Of a DNA stretch of 52,361 nt, positions 50,089 to 52,361 are shown one piece after another. Under the pieces are notes generated by a model. That model had not been told where the DNA came from and did not search any database. It worked only from the letters and a program-made list of their open reading frames with translations. How positions within the stretch are numbered: the stretch's first letter is position 1; every line of letters begins with the position of its first letter. Made by a program: the position numbers and the translations under genes. The stretch lies in IMG/VR virus record IMGVR_UViG_3300025309_000439, positions 1-52,361 of that record; one strand, 5' to 3'. Source of the stretch: a virus.

Positions 50089-50559
50089 ATGAACGATACA
50101 ATTCCCATCCTTTCTCTCGTCGTTGCGATACTAGCAGTTTTTATTGGTCCCCTGATTGCTTCCCATAGTGCAAAACAGCAAGTCAAATCCTCCCTCGCAA
50201 TTGCAAACAATCAAGTTATTGCACCCATGCGCCAGGCATGGATCAATGACTTGCGCAATCTTCTGGCTGAATTACTAAGCAGTACGCTTTACTATTACGT
50301 TGCAGGCTATGAAAACAGGACAGATGCGGAGTACTCCAATCTTACTTTACTCGAATATCGAATCGCACTTATGTTAAATTCAGCCGAGGATGACCACAAG
50401 AAACTTGAAATATCTATTAGAAAACTGATTTCTCTACTTCAAAAAGGACACCCAGCAAATGAACCATTCCCTGACGTTCATACGGAAATTAAAACACTAT
50501 CCCGCTCCATTCTTAAGCAGGAATGGAATCGAGTTAGGGCGGGCGTGAATACGTTATAA
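50089..50559 (+). CDS. Small membrane-anchored hypothetical protein
   Basis: 156 residues. One N-terminal transmembrane helix (ILSLVVAILAVFIGPLIAS) and a helical cytoplasmic-type remainder (QAWINDLRNLLAELLSSTLYYY; LEISIRKLISLLQKG). Such one-helix proteins with a helical bundle are common among membrane effectors of defence islands, but function here is unknown. Lies 22 bases after the DUF4268 gene. Confidence 0.7.
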   Translation: MNDTIPILSLVVAILAVFIGPLIASHSAKQQVKSSLAIANNQVIAPMRQAWINDLRNLLAELLSSTLYYYVAGYENRTDAEYSNLTLLEYRIALMLNSAEDDHKKLEISIRKLISLLQKGHPANEPFPDVHTEIKTLSRSILKQEWNRVRAGVNTL

Positions 50560-50648
50560 GCAGGTACAGCACCCAATCGCGTCGGGACCACATGAACTAA
50601 TCGGCATACTGTGATAAACTAGTAATTAGACGTTTCAAGAGGGAACTT

Positions 50649-52361
50649 ATGGAAAAGTTTGATGGGGAATGGGCGGGACGGATAACTATATCCAACCCGG
50701 TAAATCTCATTAACGAAATCGCGCGCCGATACTCCACGCTCGAAAGGGTAATAATGGAGTATATCGACAACTCGCTCGACGATGCCGATGATGCCGCCAA
50801 AGCGAACAACAACATTTATCCACACCCGATAGGCATCGACGTAGTTATAGATAGAGCCCGCCAGAGCATTTTAATTCGGGATAACTGCCGTGGCATGGAA
50901 CTTACTACGCTGAGCAGGATCGTCCACAACATCGGAGAATCACAAAAGCGGTTCTGCCCCTGGCTCAATGGTCAATTCGGATTTGGCGTTCATGCCTTCC
51001 GTGGCTTCTGCCAAGAAATCTTTTTCCGTACCAAGCACGTCAACGATAAGCACTACCTACTTGCGATGAAGCGGGACAACCTTTGGGTTTCCAGGCCTCG
51101 AATAGAGCAGGGCGAGTTCTTCTCTGCCAGTAAGACCGGCACCGTTGTTACCCTTGAAAAGTTCGACGAAGACATCTTCGATGGTGTCACCGCAGAAGCC
51201 ATTAAGGAGGAGATCGAATCCCACTTCGAGGCAATGCTGAGAAAGGATAATGTCCGTATCAGAGTCGGCTATCGAGACGAGAAGTTGCTACATTGCCGGC
51301 CTTATGACTACAGCAAAATTCCAGGAAAGGTTTTCCACGCCACCGAAAATATATCACTATATGACAATACCTTCCCTTTGGAGATTTTCCTGAAGGTTGC
51401 CGACATCCCCGTATCCAAAACACCGAGGTTCTTCGCCAAAGGCCGCAGAGTTCTATCAGTCAACGAGGATAAGTCCTTCCTTGGAAAATCCAAATATCGG
51501 ACCTTCGTTTGGAACCACAACAATCTTACTGGCTATATTGAGGTTGGAGAGCTGGTCAGCCCGGTAATTACCAGGGATGGATTCAAACGCGGAAAAAATC
51601 GAACACTCTTGTATGATACTATCCTCCGATTTGAAGAAGACTTAAAGAAAGCGATTGACGACATCAACAAAAAGTATGAGGACCACAATCTAAACAAGAT
51701 TGAGGACGCCATATCAAAAGTAATCCGTAAGCTGGCGAAGGAAGACTCCTTAAAGTTCATGCCGGACCATGTTACCGGAGGAAATGAAATAAGATTGGCC
51801 TCCGGTGGTGGATCGGATACTGCTGACAATGCCGGAGCAGGCACAACCCATAGCGGAACTGGCACTATTGTTAACCCTGGCGGCGCAGAGGAGGGCACAG
51901 GCACCGGGCCGTCCGGCAGTGGCAGCGGACCAACCCAAGGGACAGGTTCTGATGGCCCTTTACCAGAATCCGGCGACTCAGATCATACAGGGCATAAAGC
52001 GAAGAAAAGCGGATTTGCCATTAAATTCCTGCGCCTCCCCCCTGATGCCGAAGGAAATGTTCTAAGATCTCAATTTAACAATGGGGTGATTAGTATTAAC
52101 ATGGAACACCCCGATTTTGAAAAACGAATAAAGCGCACGCACCAAGGTGCGTTAAAAATAGAGGACCGCTTGATTTCATACCTGGCGGCAGTAATCAGCA
52201 TCCACTACAAAGACCAGTATTACGAAAAGTATCGCAACCAGCCGGATGTTCGCACGGAGCTATTCGACCAGCAAGTAGATTTCATATTCAAACTGGAAAG
52301 CGCCCTGGCTCCTTTCTTGAAGGAAATTGACGACATTCTATTTAAGGATAGCCAAACATGA
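50649..52361 (+). CDS. GHKL (MORC/Hsp90-like) ATPase
   Basis: 570 residues, complete to its TGA at the window edge. GHKL motifs: N-box LERVIMEYIDNSLDDAD (Glu37, Asn41), IRDNCRGM at 76-83 and GQFGFGVHAF at 108-117. An S5-like domain follows at about 225-330. A Gly/Thr/Ser linker (about 385-435) leads to a 135-residue C-terminal domain of helices. ATP-driven dimer clamps of this type occur in bacterial restriction-type systems related to eukaryotic MORC. The gene's partners would lie beyond the window. GAGGGA precedes the ATG. Confidence 0.85.
   Translation: MEKFDGEWAGRITISNPVNLINEIARRYSTLERVIMEYIDNSLDDADDAAKANNNIYPHPIGIDVVIDRARQSILIRDNCRGMELTTLSRIVHNIGESQKRFCPWLNGQFGFGVHAFRGFCQEIFFRTKHVNDKHYLLAMKRDNLWVSRPRIEQGEFFSASKTGTVVTLEKFDEDIFDGVTAEAIKEEIESHFEAMLRKDNVRIRVGYRDEKLLHCRPYDYSKIPGKVFHATENISLYDNTFPLEIFLKVADIPVSKTPRFFAKGRRVLSVNEDKSFLGKSKYRTFVWNHNNLTGYIEVGELVSPVITRDGFKRGKNRTLLYDTILRFEEDLKKAIDDINKKYEDHNLNKIEDAISKVIRKLAKEDSLKFMPDHVTGGNEIRLASGGGSDTADNAGAGTTHSGTGTIVNPGGAEEGTGTGPSGSGSGPTQGTGSDGPLPESGDSDHTGHKAKKSGFAIKFLRLPPDAEGNVLRSQFNNGVISINMEHPDFEKRIKRTHQGALKIEDRLISYLAAVISIHYKDQYYEKYRNQPDVRTELFDQQVDFIFKLESALAPFLKEIDDILFKDSQT

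Overview
The window is a temperate tailed phage (prophage) integrated at the 3' end of a tRNA gene, probably tRNA-Glu, followed by one or more defence or mobile modules. The phage is siphovirus-like: HK97-type portal, prohead protease and capsid, a tape measure, and no contractile sheath gene. The host is a bacterium with AGGAGG-type ribosome binding sites and frequent ATGA stop-start overlaps. I see no marker that fixes its phylum. The backbone is GC-rich, and several blocks are clearly richer in AT (about 1.8-4.7, 20.5-22.4, 41.2-45.6 and 48.9-50.6 kb). These blocks look like separately acquired cargo.

Layout. 1-100: tRNA 3' end plus terminator, the probable left attachment junction. 1-2044: large serine recombinase and a small partner gene, leftward. 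2221-4434: a small orphan gene and an uncharacterised pair (SAP-domain protein and zinc-ribbon protein), closed by a strong terminator. 4551-4650: a candidate structured RNA with an H-type pseudoknot. 4717-13660: early operon with a sigma-like regulator, a Cas4/RecB-type exonuclease, a Sak4-like ATPase, an SSB-like protein, an SF2 helicase, a primase-helicase, a Holliday-junction-resolvase-like protein and small proteins. Together these form a self-contained replication and recombination set. 13657-16560: small and large terminase, then a Mom-like DNA modification gene. 16551-20503: portal fused to a Mu gpF-like head protein, then a fusion of two Dam-type adenine methyltransferases. 20475-22312: a three-gene leftward cassette with two PD-(D/E)XK proteins, inserted among the late genes. 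22410-25257: DUF2292-like small protein, prohead protease, capsid, accessory proteins. 25267-29061: fibre-like and FN3 proteins in an unusual place between capsid and connectors. 29064-39720: connectors, tail tube, chaperone-like protein, tape measure, tail hub and tip proteins. 39769-41223: lysis genes (amidase, holin-like, spanin-like).

Right part. 41256-45535 holds a complete type III restriction-modification pair, leftward. 45638-48926 is a leftward chain of small genes with mostly coupled translation. It ends in an ImmA/IrrE-like metallopeptidase and a XerD-like tyrosine recombinase. 49128-52361 is rightward and AT-richer: a DUF4268-type nuclease, a small membrane-anchored protein and a GHKL (MORC-like) ATPase ending at the window edge. 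No second copy of the tRNA 3' end is visible, so the right junction must lie outside, or the segment right of about 45.6 kb belongs to another element.

How it works together: the phage carries at least three routes to DNA modification (Mom-like, tandem Dam-like, type III Mod) and several nuclease or ATPase cargo sets. This suggests heavy investment in restriction evasion and in excluding competing phages. The most promising undescribed items are the 20475-22312 cassette beside the double methyltransferase, the SAP/zinc-ribbon pair, the pseudoknot RNA, a palindrome shared by two distant intergenic sites, and the GHKL/DUF4268 set at the right edge.
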